From positions 65,203,930-65,267,929 of the forward strand of contig NW_024609836.1 of the NCBI RefSeq assembly GCF_016920785.2: DNA of 64,000 nucleotides, written 5' to 3'. The stretch comes from Ixodes scapularis. Its lineage: Eukaryota > Arthropoda > Arachnida > Ixodida > Ixodidae. The first letter of the stretch is position 1. The number at the start of each line of letters is the position of its first letter. The notes beneath the pieces were generated by a model that saw only the letters and a program-made list of their open reading frames with translations, was not told the origin of the DNA and searched no databases. Position numbers and translations under genes: made by a program. Positions 21,903-31,923 of the stretch are shown one piece after another.

Positions 21903-22705
21903 TGCGGAGCAAAATGCGGAAGGCTACCGAAACAGAATGAAGAATCCTATGTTGAGCGGCATCCTACACGTACGTTTTGGTCTCAAGTTTTGAGGCGTCT
22001 GCTGCTGGGACTTTAAAGTGATCGCAAAGATGTTGCAGCTTTTCAACTCGAAAAACATTTATGGTTCAGCAGAAGTAGAGGTTGAGGATTTTCCAGATGA
22101 CTCAGACACGTGCGTCGATGACTGTGTGTTGTGGAGGCGTTTATCGTGCGCTGGCATGACTAACATAATTAGTTCTTTGTTTGTTTTACTTCGCCTTCGT
22201 ATTTGAGCTAGTTTTTTCTCATTTTATTATTAATAAACTATTTTCAATATTGTGCACATTTATTGAACTTCCGCTTGCTTTGGGCTTCTTCACGAAGATC
22301 ACGCCGCCTTTTTTTTGGGCTTGGTTGGGGACGACTATTTGCTTGTTTCCTCGGCCGCATCTGGCCACCCTGGCGTTTTTCCACTGCTAGCTCTTGGCGT
22401 TCTGCAAGAGTGGTAACCTTGGTGCACCCCCGAGTGTCCCACGAGCTTCAAGTCGTTCTAAAATTGACTAATATCGCGGTTTTCGATTAAGCTCAGCATG
22501 TTTCTAACTAAAACCATATGATTATTTTTACAAATTGAAAAGTTTATTAAGGAAGTTTATTTAATTTAGGGACATATCGCGAAGATTAGTCACTTATATG
22601 ATGTCCCCCTGGCCATATAACTCACATGTCCAAGCTGTTTTAACGCATCATTTACGGATTTTTTCTAATTAATCTGTTCGAACAAAAATGGAACACCCGG
22701 TACAT

Positions 22706-23619
22706 GCTATTACTCACGCAAAATATTTCGCCTAAAATAACTGCCTGATGATTTCTTTTTCTGGAAGAAGAAAAGAATAAACAACTTTGTGCGTATTATA
22801 ATTTCTATTATATTTTAGTTGTTGTGTCTCTCGTTTCCTCTTGCACCGCACACGCAAATTAAAACTGGACCCTAAACTAAAAGACAATTCTAACAAAAAA
22901 AGAAAAAAAAAAAAGAAAAACGGAGCCCGACGTTTCAAGGCCACTTCTGCCCCTTGATCACGGGTGTCTGCCTTTGTTCTTGTCGTCTTCTTCGTCTGAA
23001 CCATTCTAATTGATCCAATTCGTGCGGTTTAAACGCTATACTTGCTATATCCTGACACAAAATCGTGATAGGTGTTGAATCCCCACAGGATTATTGTTGC
23101 TCAGAAATATATGTGTGTGAATATGTTAAAAAACTATTTACAAACTAGATGTGCAAAGTTTTCTTTTGTGTAAAAAGTATTTATTAGCTTATGATGGTTG
23201 GTAATTTTTAATTTGTCTTCACTAATTTATATGAATAAAAAGTCTACTAGTGTAAGAGCAAGTTTCTTCGGTATTTAAATTACTTCACCTGTAAATATTG
23301 ATAGCCTAAATCGGATATCCACGCTTGGTTCGGAGAAGCAGAAAAGGCGGTGGAATGAAACCTACTTATGTGGTCTACTATTCTTAAAGATTTGTTTTGT
23401 TATATACAATGTCGGGAGGCTTAGTATCTTTGGGCAGGGAAGGTTGCTTCTGTGTACGCCCGCGCATGCAGGCATATCAAATATATTTCTTTTCTAATTT
23501 GTTGTAGTAACAAATCTCGCACCTACAGTTTAATTTAGATCGAAATTTCATTTGAAGTTGGCATTCATGCTGGTGTACTCTTCCACGTCTGTGTGGTGAA
23601 AACGCAAAGTGTTTACTTT
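22706..23619. other. No gene recognised
   Basis: AT-rich sequence with an A-run near 22900-22920. A GC-richer stretch at about 22920-23005 reads like the tail of a dispersed repeat, but I cannot assign a family. Confidence 0.35.
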
Positions 23620-24021
23620 TAGAGCGCAGCTCTTGGGCGCCCGTTTCCAGGTTGAATGGTGTCGGCGTCGCCGTCGGCATCGGCGTATCCGCGCGTGCTG
23701 ATTATGGTACGTTCACCCGCAGCGGGGAACGTTTCCGAGGAAAAATTTCACACTAAATTTAACGGGAAAAATTTCCCACTAAATTTAGCTGAAAATGAAC
23801 ATCACGTGACCTCCAACACCAGATCAGTTTCCCCGCTCAATTCAGCGGGGATAATGACCTCGCGACTTCGTGTCGCGTCATCCATGATCAAATTCAGCGG
23901 CAGGAGGAGAGGGGGAGGAAAGGAGGAGGAGGGTAGGAGGAGAAGAGAGAAGGGAAGGAGGAGGAGGGGCATACCCTCCCCATTGTACCCTCCCCTCCTC
24001 TGGCTGAAGCGCTGCGCTCCA
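23620..24021. mobile_element. MITE with AGAGCGCAGCTCTTG ends, copy 1
   Basis: The left end AGAGCGCAGCTCTTGGGCGC is followed by GTTTCC and GGCGTCGCCG. The same order is found, reverse-complemented, at the right end of 28517-28741. The right end here, GAAGCGCTGCGCTCC, is a diverged inverted copy. The interior includes a purine-rich GGAGGA tract (about 23900-23965) and TCAGCGGGG/AATTTAACGGG motifs. There is no coding capacity. Confidence 0.6.
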
Positions 24022-26275
24022 GTTTCGCATTACAGAGATTTGTAAACGTTTTTAATTTTTTTCTAACATTTAGCCGATACCTGTTTAAAAATTAATCGCG
24101 ATTAAAGCATTAATTGATTAATTGGTAGGTTAATCGATTAAGTGTTCAGCCGAATAAAAAAGCGGAACAATACTTGGACCAGTGTTGCAAATTAAAAAGC
24201 CTTTTCGTGGCTTAGTCAATAACAGTTGACGGATTTCTAATACATTTGGTTTACTATGCATTTTAGTGATTTCAGTCAGATTGTTTTTTTTGCATTATCA
24301 CGTTTGTTAGCTCCGTCGATTGCGTTCTTCACCCGAGGGCACAACCATTGCATACGCTCAAACATTTCGGTATTTTTAACTTTTTGGGGCTTGATGTTAC
24401 GGATTTGTTAAGCTCAGATTTCAGTGTTGATGCGTTTAATAATCTTACCCAAATTCGAATTCCCCTCCTCACACATTCCCTTTCCTTCCTTAGGCTTTCT
24501 ACACACCTTTCGCTTCTCCCGTAAGCGGCGTCGACCTACTTGAATTGTATGTCTCATTAAAACACTACTCAAATGCCAAACGGCTGCGCCACTGTCTTCA
24601 AGCTGCTCGAAACATCATGAAAAAAGGAAACTGCCACGATGTTCTCTAATAGATTTGTGTTTATCTGTGCCCCACTAATGCGAACGGTGAGCTTCCAGCA
24701 TACTTTTGACACTAATCATGGTTCGTGCCCCGACTTTTGTAACTATAAAATCTGACTGTCCTATGCCAAGTGTATACGATCCGCACATTATTTCCTCAAA
24801 GCATTGTTCAGCATCGACATTAAAACTCCTGTTGTAATGTCTGACGTAATGGCGGAAGAGTGGCTTCGACTGGGTTTCCTATGCACCCTGCAGAGACATC
24901 CTACTTTGATGAGTTTAGTTTCTAAAACTGAAATGATCTTCACTTGGCCTTTTTGTTCAAAACTTAAATTAAGAAATTATATTCTTAATACATCTCACCA
25001 TGTCTTTAGGTATAAAATCGTCAAACACACACACACAATATCATCCACAACTTCTTAACAATCACTGCAGCTCTCTTCACCAAACCCAAAGGCGTTTCTA
25101 CTTCGCGATAAAGAGATCTCAAATATACTTTTTACAATGCCAGAGGAATTTCCGAACCGATGCACACACACTTTTTTGCGGTTATAAATTTGAAAGCAAT
25201 TGCCATATGAATGAATGTTCCTTAAGAATATCTCGCTCTCTCGGTGGCAACGTGGATTATTCTGTTTTCACCTTTTCGGCGAAAAATATATTTTTGTTCA
25301 CTTCCAGGTGCAGTGTAATAATCATTGTTGCGTTGTACCTTGCGACGATTGTTCGCGCTTTAGCCGACAGACGTTGCCCGTTTAATGCATATTTTTTCCT
25401 GCATTTTTTATTAAATTTGAATCAGCGTAAGACGAAATTGTGAACACAAAAAACGGATATTTTTGGCGACTGTCAATTTTCTCTACCCATAAAACGTATT
25501 GTGTTTTCCTAGGAGAACAATGGCTGTTTTCGCTGAAATGCGAACCGTAACTGCTTGACCTTTTACATCACGTAAAGTCGCCAGGCTCAGTTTTACTTTA
25601 CCGTATGTTCGTGTTAAAATTTCCTTTTTCGAAGACAGCAGCACAGTGATTTTTTGCTTTCTCTCAATAGCTACGACTAAAGTCATAGAACCCTGGGAAT
25701 TAAAGCGCCATTGCCTTCCTTGCCAGATAGTCGGACTCAACAAGACACCTAACATACAGAGGACAAAACCACGCAAAGTGATTGGTTGATCGTTCTCGGT
25801 TGACAAGACAATCGTCACTTGGGTCTCTTCAAAGCTTCGAAGCTTCGAAAGGGTCGTTCTGAACCAGGCCAAGATCGATAGGCAGCATCGTCGTACGGAA
25901 AGTGTTCCTTGCCAAGTTAAGCGTCTTTTGCAACATGTGTGCAATAGATTTATCAATCGTGCTCATCTCCCCAGATATCTTACAATGATATATTGCTCCT
26001 CTTACGTATTTCAAGACAGAATGATGTTTTTAAATACCTCCGACGCCGCATGTTGTGGCGGTACGAAGATGTACGCTTGTTTCGCCGGTGTGTGAACAGC
26101 AAAATCTCGGCATACAAGAAACGTCTGTGTAAAGCTACCCGTCACCAGCGAATTCAGATCGGCTTACAAAGAATACAGAGGTCAAGGGGAAACTGCCCAT
26201 TCCATGAACCGAAATGGCGACAATACGGGGGTGCTTGGCGCTTTTCTCTCAGCATCCAGTGACTTCAGCTACGAC
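24022..26275. other. No gene recognised
   Basis: Several frames are open, the longest being 25483-25956 on the minus strand with a continuation in another frame to about 26014. They have the look of a decayed retroelement but I cannot match them to a domain. No RNA gene was seen. Confidence 0.35.
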
Positions 26276-26730
26276 AGCTGAACGCAACGCACGCACACAC
26301 ACGCGCATTTGTGCACACACGTGCATGCTTACTCGGGCACAAACACAAGCTCAAAGGCGCACGCGCGCGTACGTACATACATCACCTAGGACAACTGAAT
26401 ACCTAGGACAACTGAATACAACGCAGGCATACAAGCGCGTACGCACACATACACGCACATGCACGTGCAGAAACTACTACTACACACCGTCCCTAATTAT
26501 TTTGTTAAAATGCACATCTTGAAATGCAGTAGCACAGCAGTTTCAAACTATATTTTCTCAGGTGGGGCAGCTGAATGCAACGCACGCGCACCAAGCGCGT
26601 ACGTACACACATACACGCATGCACGTGCAGAGACACGCAGACACAAATCACGCACACATGCACACTCGTACAACGTGCACGATCACGTGCACTCACTCAG
26701 CGACATATATATATATATATATATATGCAG
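26276..26730. repeat. CA/ACGC-rich microsatellite region
   Basis: Alternating ACACGC-, CACACA- and ACGTAC-rich sequence is present in two similar blocks, each preceded by CAGCTGAA-GCAACGCACGC (about 26276 and 26571). A short CCTAGGACAACTGAATA duplication lies at about 26385-26420. A pure (TA)n run of about 20 bases lies at 26706-26726. Confidence 0.75.
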
Positions 26731-27106
26731 AGACGACGCACCTACTCACCTGTGCACGTTCAGACACAGGCTCACAGACGTTGGCAGAGTAAAACCACTA
26801 CCGCATTGCACGTAGCAAACGTTCTACAATATATAAGTGGGAGACAAGGTACGTCTTCACTGTGTGACTTTTATGGTGTGGTAGTGACCCAGCTGTTATT
26901 ACACTTTATCGTCAAGGAATAAAGCCTGCATTAAATTTTTTTTTGCAAGTGCATTTTTTTGCGTAACTGTTTCACAAAAAACATTAATCGGTTTTCCTTA
27001 AAAAAACAAAAGAAAAAGACTTTCCAGCTAGCACACCATGTCTGCCAGCACTGGGCCTACGTCGGCCAGTACCAGAAACTGGACGGCGGAGTCCGGCCAA
27101 CGGCGG

Positions 27107-28480
27107 CAGTGAGATCGTGTTCAGCAAAGAAGAGCTACTGAAAGCTCAGCAGAATGATCCGTTTTGTCGAAAGGTGGTCGACTGGCTCTCGAGAGAGTCG
27201 GACTCCGTGGAGTCGGGCGGCGCCGCGTCCGCCGGGAGTACGACAGCTGGTGTTGCAGTGAACGCCGAGTGTCGGGATGTATCTGGAACTGATCCTGACA
27301 CGCTGGATCATTTTCTGCTGAACTCCGACGGGCTCCTGCTGAAGTTTATCTCATCTGAGAAGGACACAGACGAGGTGTTCAAGGTAGTATTGCCAAAAAG
27401 TCTGAAGTGCGCGGTAATGCGTAAATATCACGACCCGCACTTGGCCGAACACGCGAGCGGCTCTAAAACTTACACAACGTTATGCCGTGTCGCAACCCGG
27501 CCGGGCATGAAAAGGCACGTATTCCGCTACGGCCGCACATGCCACAGTTTCCCAAGCTGGAAACCAAGAGGTGGCAAACCACAGGGCCTAATGCAGTCTC
27601 TCCAGAGCCAGGAACCATGGTCTTTGGCCGCTTGCGACGTGGTCGGCCCTTTACCCAGCAGGCTCAAAAGACACTAATATTTGTTGGTAGTCACGAACCA
27701 CTTCAGCAAATGGGTAGAACTTTTCCTACTACGAAAGCTGACAGCCCGAACGATCATTTAGAAGCTCATGGAGGTATTCACCCGATTCGGGTTCGCCGAA
27801 GCTCTCTTAACAGATCGAGCGAGCTACTTCGTCGAAAAGGTGCTTCGAGACGCTTGCAAAGCCCTGGGCACCAAGCACGAGACGACCACAACCTACCACC
27901 CGCATGCGGACATAACAGAGCGATGTAACGGAAACATCGAACCGATGCTGGCAACATTCGCCAAAACGCACCGCGACTGGGACGCCTATATCCCTGAGAT
28001 CGGGTTCGCACTCTGTTCCACGGTTAATCGATCGACAGGCTTCACACCCGCCTTCCTCACATTCGGTAGCGAGTTGCCGTACCTTATGGACAGTGTCCTA
28101 AGGGCAAACGCCGGGATGAACGACGCGCAGTCTACACAAACTGAACTCGCACACTCGCAACAAACTCAGGTGACGGAAGCATTCTGGGAGGCATGCCGCA
28201 ATCTCGGTGGAGCGCGAGCTGAACAAAAAGCTCAGTTCGACCGCTCAACCCGAGATCTCCCCTACGAAGTTGGTGAATTCGGGCTCAGACGAAACCGCGT
28301 TTTGAGCGATGCCAGCTGATGCTTTTCTCCTTCACTGGGACCAAAGCGGTTGGGCCCGTACCGAGTGCACGAAATACTTTCGCCACTTGTCTACAAGCTG
28401 TCAGAAAAAGACTCGAGAAAAGTCGGCGGGCCGGTGCATGCCTGCGATATAATGCCCTACCATGGAAGAGAAAAAAAATG
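27107..28480 (+). pseudogene. Gypsy-type retrotransposon pol: integrase region
   Basis: One reading frame carries, in order: a linker FSKEELLKAQQNDPF after the RNase H position; a degenerate HHCC zinc-binding region (about 27430-27560); the integrase core with aspartates in AACDVVGPLP and ALLTDRASYF and the glutamate in ITERCNGN; and a C-terminal LGPYRV, the GPY/F motif of Metaviridae-type integrases, with a CDIMPYHGR end. All three DDE residues are present. Integrase inserts the element's cDNA into the genome. The frame is broken by stops at 27675, 27759 and 28317 but needs no frameshift from start to end, so it was inactivated by point changes. Reverse transcriptase and gag are missing upstream. 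Its 3' LTR is at 29641-30320. Confidence 0.85.
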
Positions 28481-28516
28481 AAAGCCGTCTACAACTCCCT
28501 GTAACGGCGAATCAGA

Positions 28517-28741
28517 GCGCAGCTCTTGAGGAGGAGGATGGAAGGGTACTGAGTGGAGGGTACACCCCTCCTCCGTTACGGGGGCCACGTGGCCCCCGTG
28601 AGGTCGGTCACGTGACTCAACGGAGGTCACGTTACCCCCGTGAACTCACGGGGGTCATGTGACCTCAGGGGGGGGGGGGGGTCACATGACGACACGGCGA
28701 CGCCACCAAGCCGGAAACGTGCGCCCAAGAGCTGCGCTCTA
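28517..28741. mobile_element. MITE with AGAGCGCAGCTCTTG ends, copy 2
   Basis: The ends AGAGCGCAGCTCTTG and CAAGAGCTGCGCTCT are perfect inverted repeats, and the right end extends as GGAAACGTGCGCC, matching copy 1 at 23620. The interior has nested palindromes, among them ACGGGGGCCACGTGGCCCCC with its final GT (about 28577-28598) and a CCCCCGTGAACTCACGGGGG block, plus a G-run at 28668-28681. It inserted between integrase and the polypurine tract of the Gypsy-type element. Confidence 0.7.
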
Positions 28742-29625
28742 AAAGCGGGGGACGTACAAACACAGGCCCCGCGGCAGCATGCGCGAAATACGCGAGACAA
28801 CGCCGGCGAGCAGCTACAGGCACCTCGCTACAAACTGCGGACTCCGAAAACCTAATATCCGCAGTATTCCCATAGGTAGCCCAGTAAGTGGCGAAATGTC
28901 ATATTAAGGGAAGTGCATCCACAATGAGTGCTTCGAGAACGCGTCAGCCACCATTTTTGTTAGCAAGCGGTGACCTAAATAGAAGGTAACCTGAACGTTC
29001 GCTCCCGGTTCATCCCGTAGGGGAATTCTCCTTCATACTGCGGGTTCCGAGGAAAGGGTGGGAAAGCAACCATTGGTCAGTTTGGTCGCCCGAGACTCTC
29101 CAATGTCCCGCCAGGGGCATCTTTCGAGTTTTCTTCGGACGCAACCACAGGTGGAGGGGTCATTTTCCAGTTGTCTGCCGATCAGCCCTGCCATCCAGGC
29201 AAGAATGTCGCAATCACCGAATCACTGGTCCCGCGATGTGGGCCGCGGAGGAGCGCGCCTGGAGCGTTTGCCCTAGTCGCGAGCCGGGGCCGGTTGTCGC
29301 CCTGAAGAGGTCGTGGAGGTCCGCTCTGAAACCACGCAGACTTCCCAGGAAGGGACAGCGAGGCCCCTGGCCTTCGTGTCCTCTGACCCGTGGTGGGAGC
29401 AGCCCCCGCGATCTGTCCAGGACGGCGGAGACGGCGCCCAACCCCTACACCCGGAAGGAGAGCTTCTTCTTGAGCGACTTCGGTGAGCGCCCAACTCCAA
29501 CTTGTAGACGTCACCGAAGACGCGCTATTTGTCAACCCCGGTATGTAAAGGTCTGTACCAGACGCGGTATTTTTTTTTTATTTGAGAGTCGGTAGACCAA
29601 TCTTGTTTTCAGTCCCACTTTATCC
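28742..29625. other. GC-rich internal segment ahead of the 3' LTR
   Basis: This segment belongs to the Gypsy-type element, between integrase and the polypurine tract. Frames are open on both strands (for example 29236-29595) only because of GC richness. I see no envelope signature such as a signal peptide, furin site or membrane anchor. A T-run occurs near 29570-29580. Confidence 0.4.
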
Positions 29626-29640
29626 TTAAAGGGGGCCGAG
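29626..29640 (+). promoter_or_regulatory. Polypurine tract of the LTR element
   Basis: TTAAAGGGGGCCGAG directly abuts the start of the LTR at 29641. A purine-rich tract at this place primes plus-strand DNA synthesis in LTR retroelements and fixes the orientation as plus. Confidence 0.65.
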
Positions 29641-30320
29641 TGTGGGACCACGTGTTCCCTGTCTCCCTATCTAGGCCTAGCACACACAGGCCGTGGGGAC
29701 CGCTATGGCAGCGGCTTCCCGGATACGGTGAAAAGCTTCCTGTATACGAGGCAAGGCCGCATTACTCAAAGAGGGCGGTGTCTACCTTCCCTTTTTGGGT
29801 GAGTATGCCTGTGGCGCACCCTTGGGAATGTTTGTGCTGGATAAGCCAAGCCACACACCCCGGGCGCGTCCATTTGCCGTGGCTCGAGAAGAGAGCCTCC
29901 CCCAAACAAGAAAGGCCCGGCCGCCGTTCGCGGCCGGCTTATCTAAGCCGGCCGCGAACGGCGGCCGGGCCTTTCTTGTTTGGGGGAGGCTCTCTTCTCG
30001 AGCCTCTTTCTTTTTGCGCTTCCCCCTCGTCCCACGAATCTGCCTAATACGGCAGCGGGGCATCCCTCCATGTGAATCTGTCTAATACGACTGCGGCGAC
30101 ACTTTTCCGTTCTTTGAATCGATTAGTTTTTTCCGACGGGCACAGCGTGGTGGCACAGAAGCCAATAAAACCCGCTTCTTCAGAATTCTTCTGTTTTGCA
30201 GTGATTCCTCCTCTCGGAGCTCACGGCAGCCTTCGGACGGACCCGGCCGTAGCAGTCGTCTACACCGAGCTACGGAGTGGAATCAACCTCGTGGGGCAGT
30301 AAGGTAAGTGGAATCCCACA
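29641..30320 (+). repeat. 3' LTR of the Gypsy-type element
   Basis: The 680-bp segment begins TGTGGGA and ends TCCCACA, a perfect 7-bp terminal inverted repeat of the TG...CA type. It follows a polypurine tract and contains an AATAAAA signal (30164-30170) with a downstream T-rich stretch. The upstream pol remnant has the matching orientation. No 5' LTR is visible in the window, so the element is 5'-incomplete or rearranged, or its left part has diverged beyond recognition. A perfect 124-bp palindrome sits inside at 29881-30004. Confidence 0.7.
29881..30004. repeat. Perfect 124-bp palindrome inside the LTR
   Basis: Arms of 61 bp (29881-29941 and 29944-30004) are exact reverse complements separated by only TC. 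The arm begins GGCTCGAGAAGAGAGCC and ends GCGGCCGGCTTA, and it is very GC-rich. It would form an extremely stable hairpin in RNA or cruciform in DNA. Confidence 0.9.
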
Positions 30321-30734
30321 ATGAATACCAACATAATAATGCACCTGGAATACCATAAAGCCTTGTTGACACTTCATGTTTGTAAACAACCAGGCAGCAG
30401 GTTAATTGATAACATTCAAGCATCAAAAAGTCTGCATTCCTTGTGTTTTTATTCATCACAGTGTGTATCCATTTATGGCGCGTTCAATTTGACCTTATAT
30501 AAGAATCCAAACACTGATTTCACTTCCTCAAAAACTAACGACCAAGACGCCTTTCCATGCGTTCGAAAAAGTCATACATTTACACTTAGAATCTGTTTGA
30601 TTTATCAACATGTTTTGTGTCTATTAAACTAATGTATATTAAAGCGGAATTTCATAGGAGCAAGCAACCTCAGGAGCCGCGTAAGCACACAATCTGTAGG
30701 TCTGTCAGTCCGTAGCAACTAAGCAAATCGTCAA
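30321..30734. other. No gene recognised
   Basis: Downstream flank of the LTR, AT-rich, with one short plus-strand frame (30321-30632) lacking any motif. Confidence 0.4.
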
Positions 30735-30806
30735 CCGGTGCCCGGGATCGGTCCCTGGACAGCGGCATGGAAGTCGAGTGCTGTGCTGACTGAACTACGG
30801 GCCCAT
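30735..30806 (-). repeat. tRNA-like SINE head
   Basis: On the minus strand the sequence begins GGGCCCGTAGTTCAGTCAGC (A-box-like), continues through an anticodon-arm-like ACTCGACTTCCATGCC, and reaches GGGACCGATCCCGGGC (B-box-like, compare GGTTCGANTCC). The order and spacing match an RNA polymerase III internal promoter. Paired arms are imperfect, so I call it a tRNA-derived SINE remnant and not a functional tRNA. Confidence 0.45.
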
Positions 30807-31137
30807 CACGCAGGAACGGGACGAGCAGAAGCAGGTGGAGTGAGAAAGCGCGCGGAGCAGAGAGGGGTGAGAATGGCAAGAAAGATAGGAGCCGAAACAG
30901 CTGGTGTAAAAATAGTGCGAGGATCGAGGAAGAGTCGGTATGTCAGGAAATGCACTTCCCCGCTCTCGGAGAAGATTGAGCGCAAAGGCTTTGGATCTGG
31001 GCGGTGCTCAGGGGAAGCGCGGACAGCGTCCTACCGAGACGATTACGTGACGTAATCTGTCTCCATACAAAGTCCTGGCTTAGGCACCTTCTCAACTTGC
31101 GCACCTCCCACCCCAGGCACTGAAAAATCCTGCCCTA
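30807..31137. other. No gene recognised
   Basis: Purine-rich sequence with a short plus-strand frame, no domain seen. Confidence 0.35.
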
Positions 31138-31404
31138 GTCACCCAGAGCTGGAGCCCAGCGAGGGAGGCATCCTGTGGGGTGTTGAAGGTTTTTCAGCCA
31201 CGTTAATGCTTGATGGTAAGTCTGGATGGTACAAGTCGCCCCATCCAGGTACATGTCGAACTTTCTCAAACCTAATATTATAGCTAGACATCCCTTTTTC
31301 GTTACCGTATCGTTACATTCGGCGGCGGTCAGAGTATGACTCGCGAATGCAATGAACCGGAACGCTGCGTTACGTTCCTGGAGTAGTATTGCTCCTATAC
31401 CGTA
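31138..31404 (-). pseudogene. Gypsy-type RNase H / end-of-RT fragment
   Basis: The minus-strand frame reads GIGAILLQE, then FRFIAFASHTLTAAE, KKGCLAIILGLRKFDMYL and QTYHQALTWLKNL. This is the RNase H domain of Ty3/Gypsy pol, whose usual motifs are GxGAVLxQ, PIAYASRxLxxAE, EKECLAIVWxLxKFRxYLxG and TDHxALxWL. The acidic residues in KKGCLA and QTYH are changed (E to G, D to Y), so it is non-functional. It is isolated from any integrase on this strand and ends at a palindrome centre at 31405. Confidence 0.8.
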
Positions 31405-31472
31405 TATACGGTATAGGAGCACTACAACTCCAGGAACATAACGCAGCGTCCCGGTTCGTTGCGTTCGCGAGT
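31339..31472. repeat. Head-to-head palindrome of two RNase H fragments
   Basis: The arms 31339-31405 and 31406-31472 are inverted copies with about ten differences. The left arm encodes YGIGAILLQERNAAFRFIAF on the minus strand. The right arm encodes YGIGALQLQEHNAASRFVAF on the plus strand. Both arms therefore carry the same retroelement coding segment, meeting at CCGTATATACGG. Confidence 0.85.
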
Positions 31473-31704
31473 AGATTGTCAAGCTGCGACTGATACGCGA
31501 ACATACGGTCAGATCGGTCACATCGGCGATAGTTCCAGTCTTCTGTTCACAACGCACATCACTGCCATCACGATGTTTCTGCTATGTTGCTGACACGCGG
31601 AAATAGAAAACCAGGTTGATGGTCATTTGGCACTCGGCATCAGGAAATAGAGCCGGACGCGACACAGAAGAGACGCAGGCACCCGGCAGCAAAGCCTGCC
31701 GGTC

Positions 31705-31838
31705 TTATAATAATAATAATAATAATCTTTATTTCCATTTAAAGAAATGGTGGAGCGAAAGGGAAAAAGCTTCAACAAGAAGCTTGACTGGCCCTCAGCC
31801 CCATCGGCAGCCAGTGAACAAACAGTTTTCGTGCAAAG

Positions 31839-31869
<31 letters not shown>

Positions 31870-31923
31870 ATACAGAAAATTATACATTCTTAAATGAGAT
31901 AACAGAAACAAGACACAGAACAC
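31705..31923 (-). other. LINE 3' UTR and (ATT)n tail
   Basis: On the minus strand this includes a long T-run (31838-31867 as A on the plus strand), an AATAAA (31733-31728) and a terminal (ATT)n of about seven units. Simple-repeat tails in place of poly(A) occur in several non-LTR clades and are made by slippage at the start of reverse transcription. Confidence 0.7.

Larger units (their letters stand above)
18850..22705. mobile_element. Older composite DNA element with ~300-bp inverted ends
   Basis: Sequence at about 18850-19170 aligns with the reverse complement of about 22390-22705. Shared blocks include TACCG...TGTTCCA at the tips, CATATATGATGTCCCCC-like, TTAAGGAAGTTTA, GTTTCTAA, AGTCGTTCTAA and CACTCGGGGG...GTTACCACTC. 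Between the ends lie the nested 1.75-kb element (19422-21175) and a BED-finger-like coding fragment (about 21530-21900). I infer a transposon of roughly 2.1 kb before the nested insertion. Its superfamily is probably hAT if the BED fragment belongs to it. Confidence 0.6.

Noticed and set aside
25483..25956. 157-codon minus-strand frame
   Set aside because: It looks like retroelement sequence but I could not match it to a protease, RT or gag domain, so no function is claimed.
29236..29595. Possible envelope gene ahead of the LTR
   Set aside because: No signal peptide, cleavage site or membrane anchor; openness is due to GC-rich sequence.
30735..30806. Functional tRNA gene on the minus strand
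   Set aside because: Promoter boxes are recognisable but stems do not pair properly; treated as a SINE remnant.
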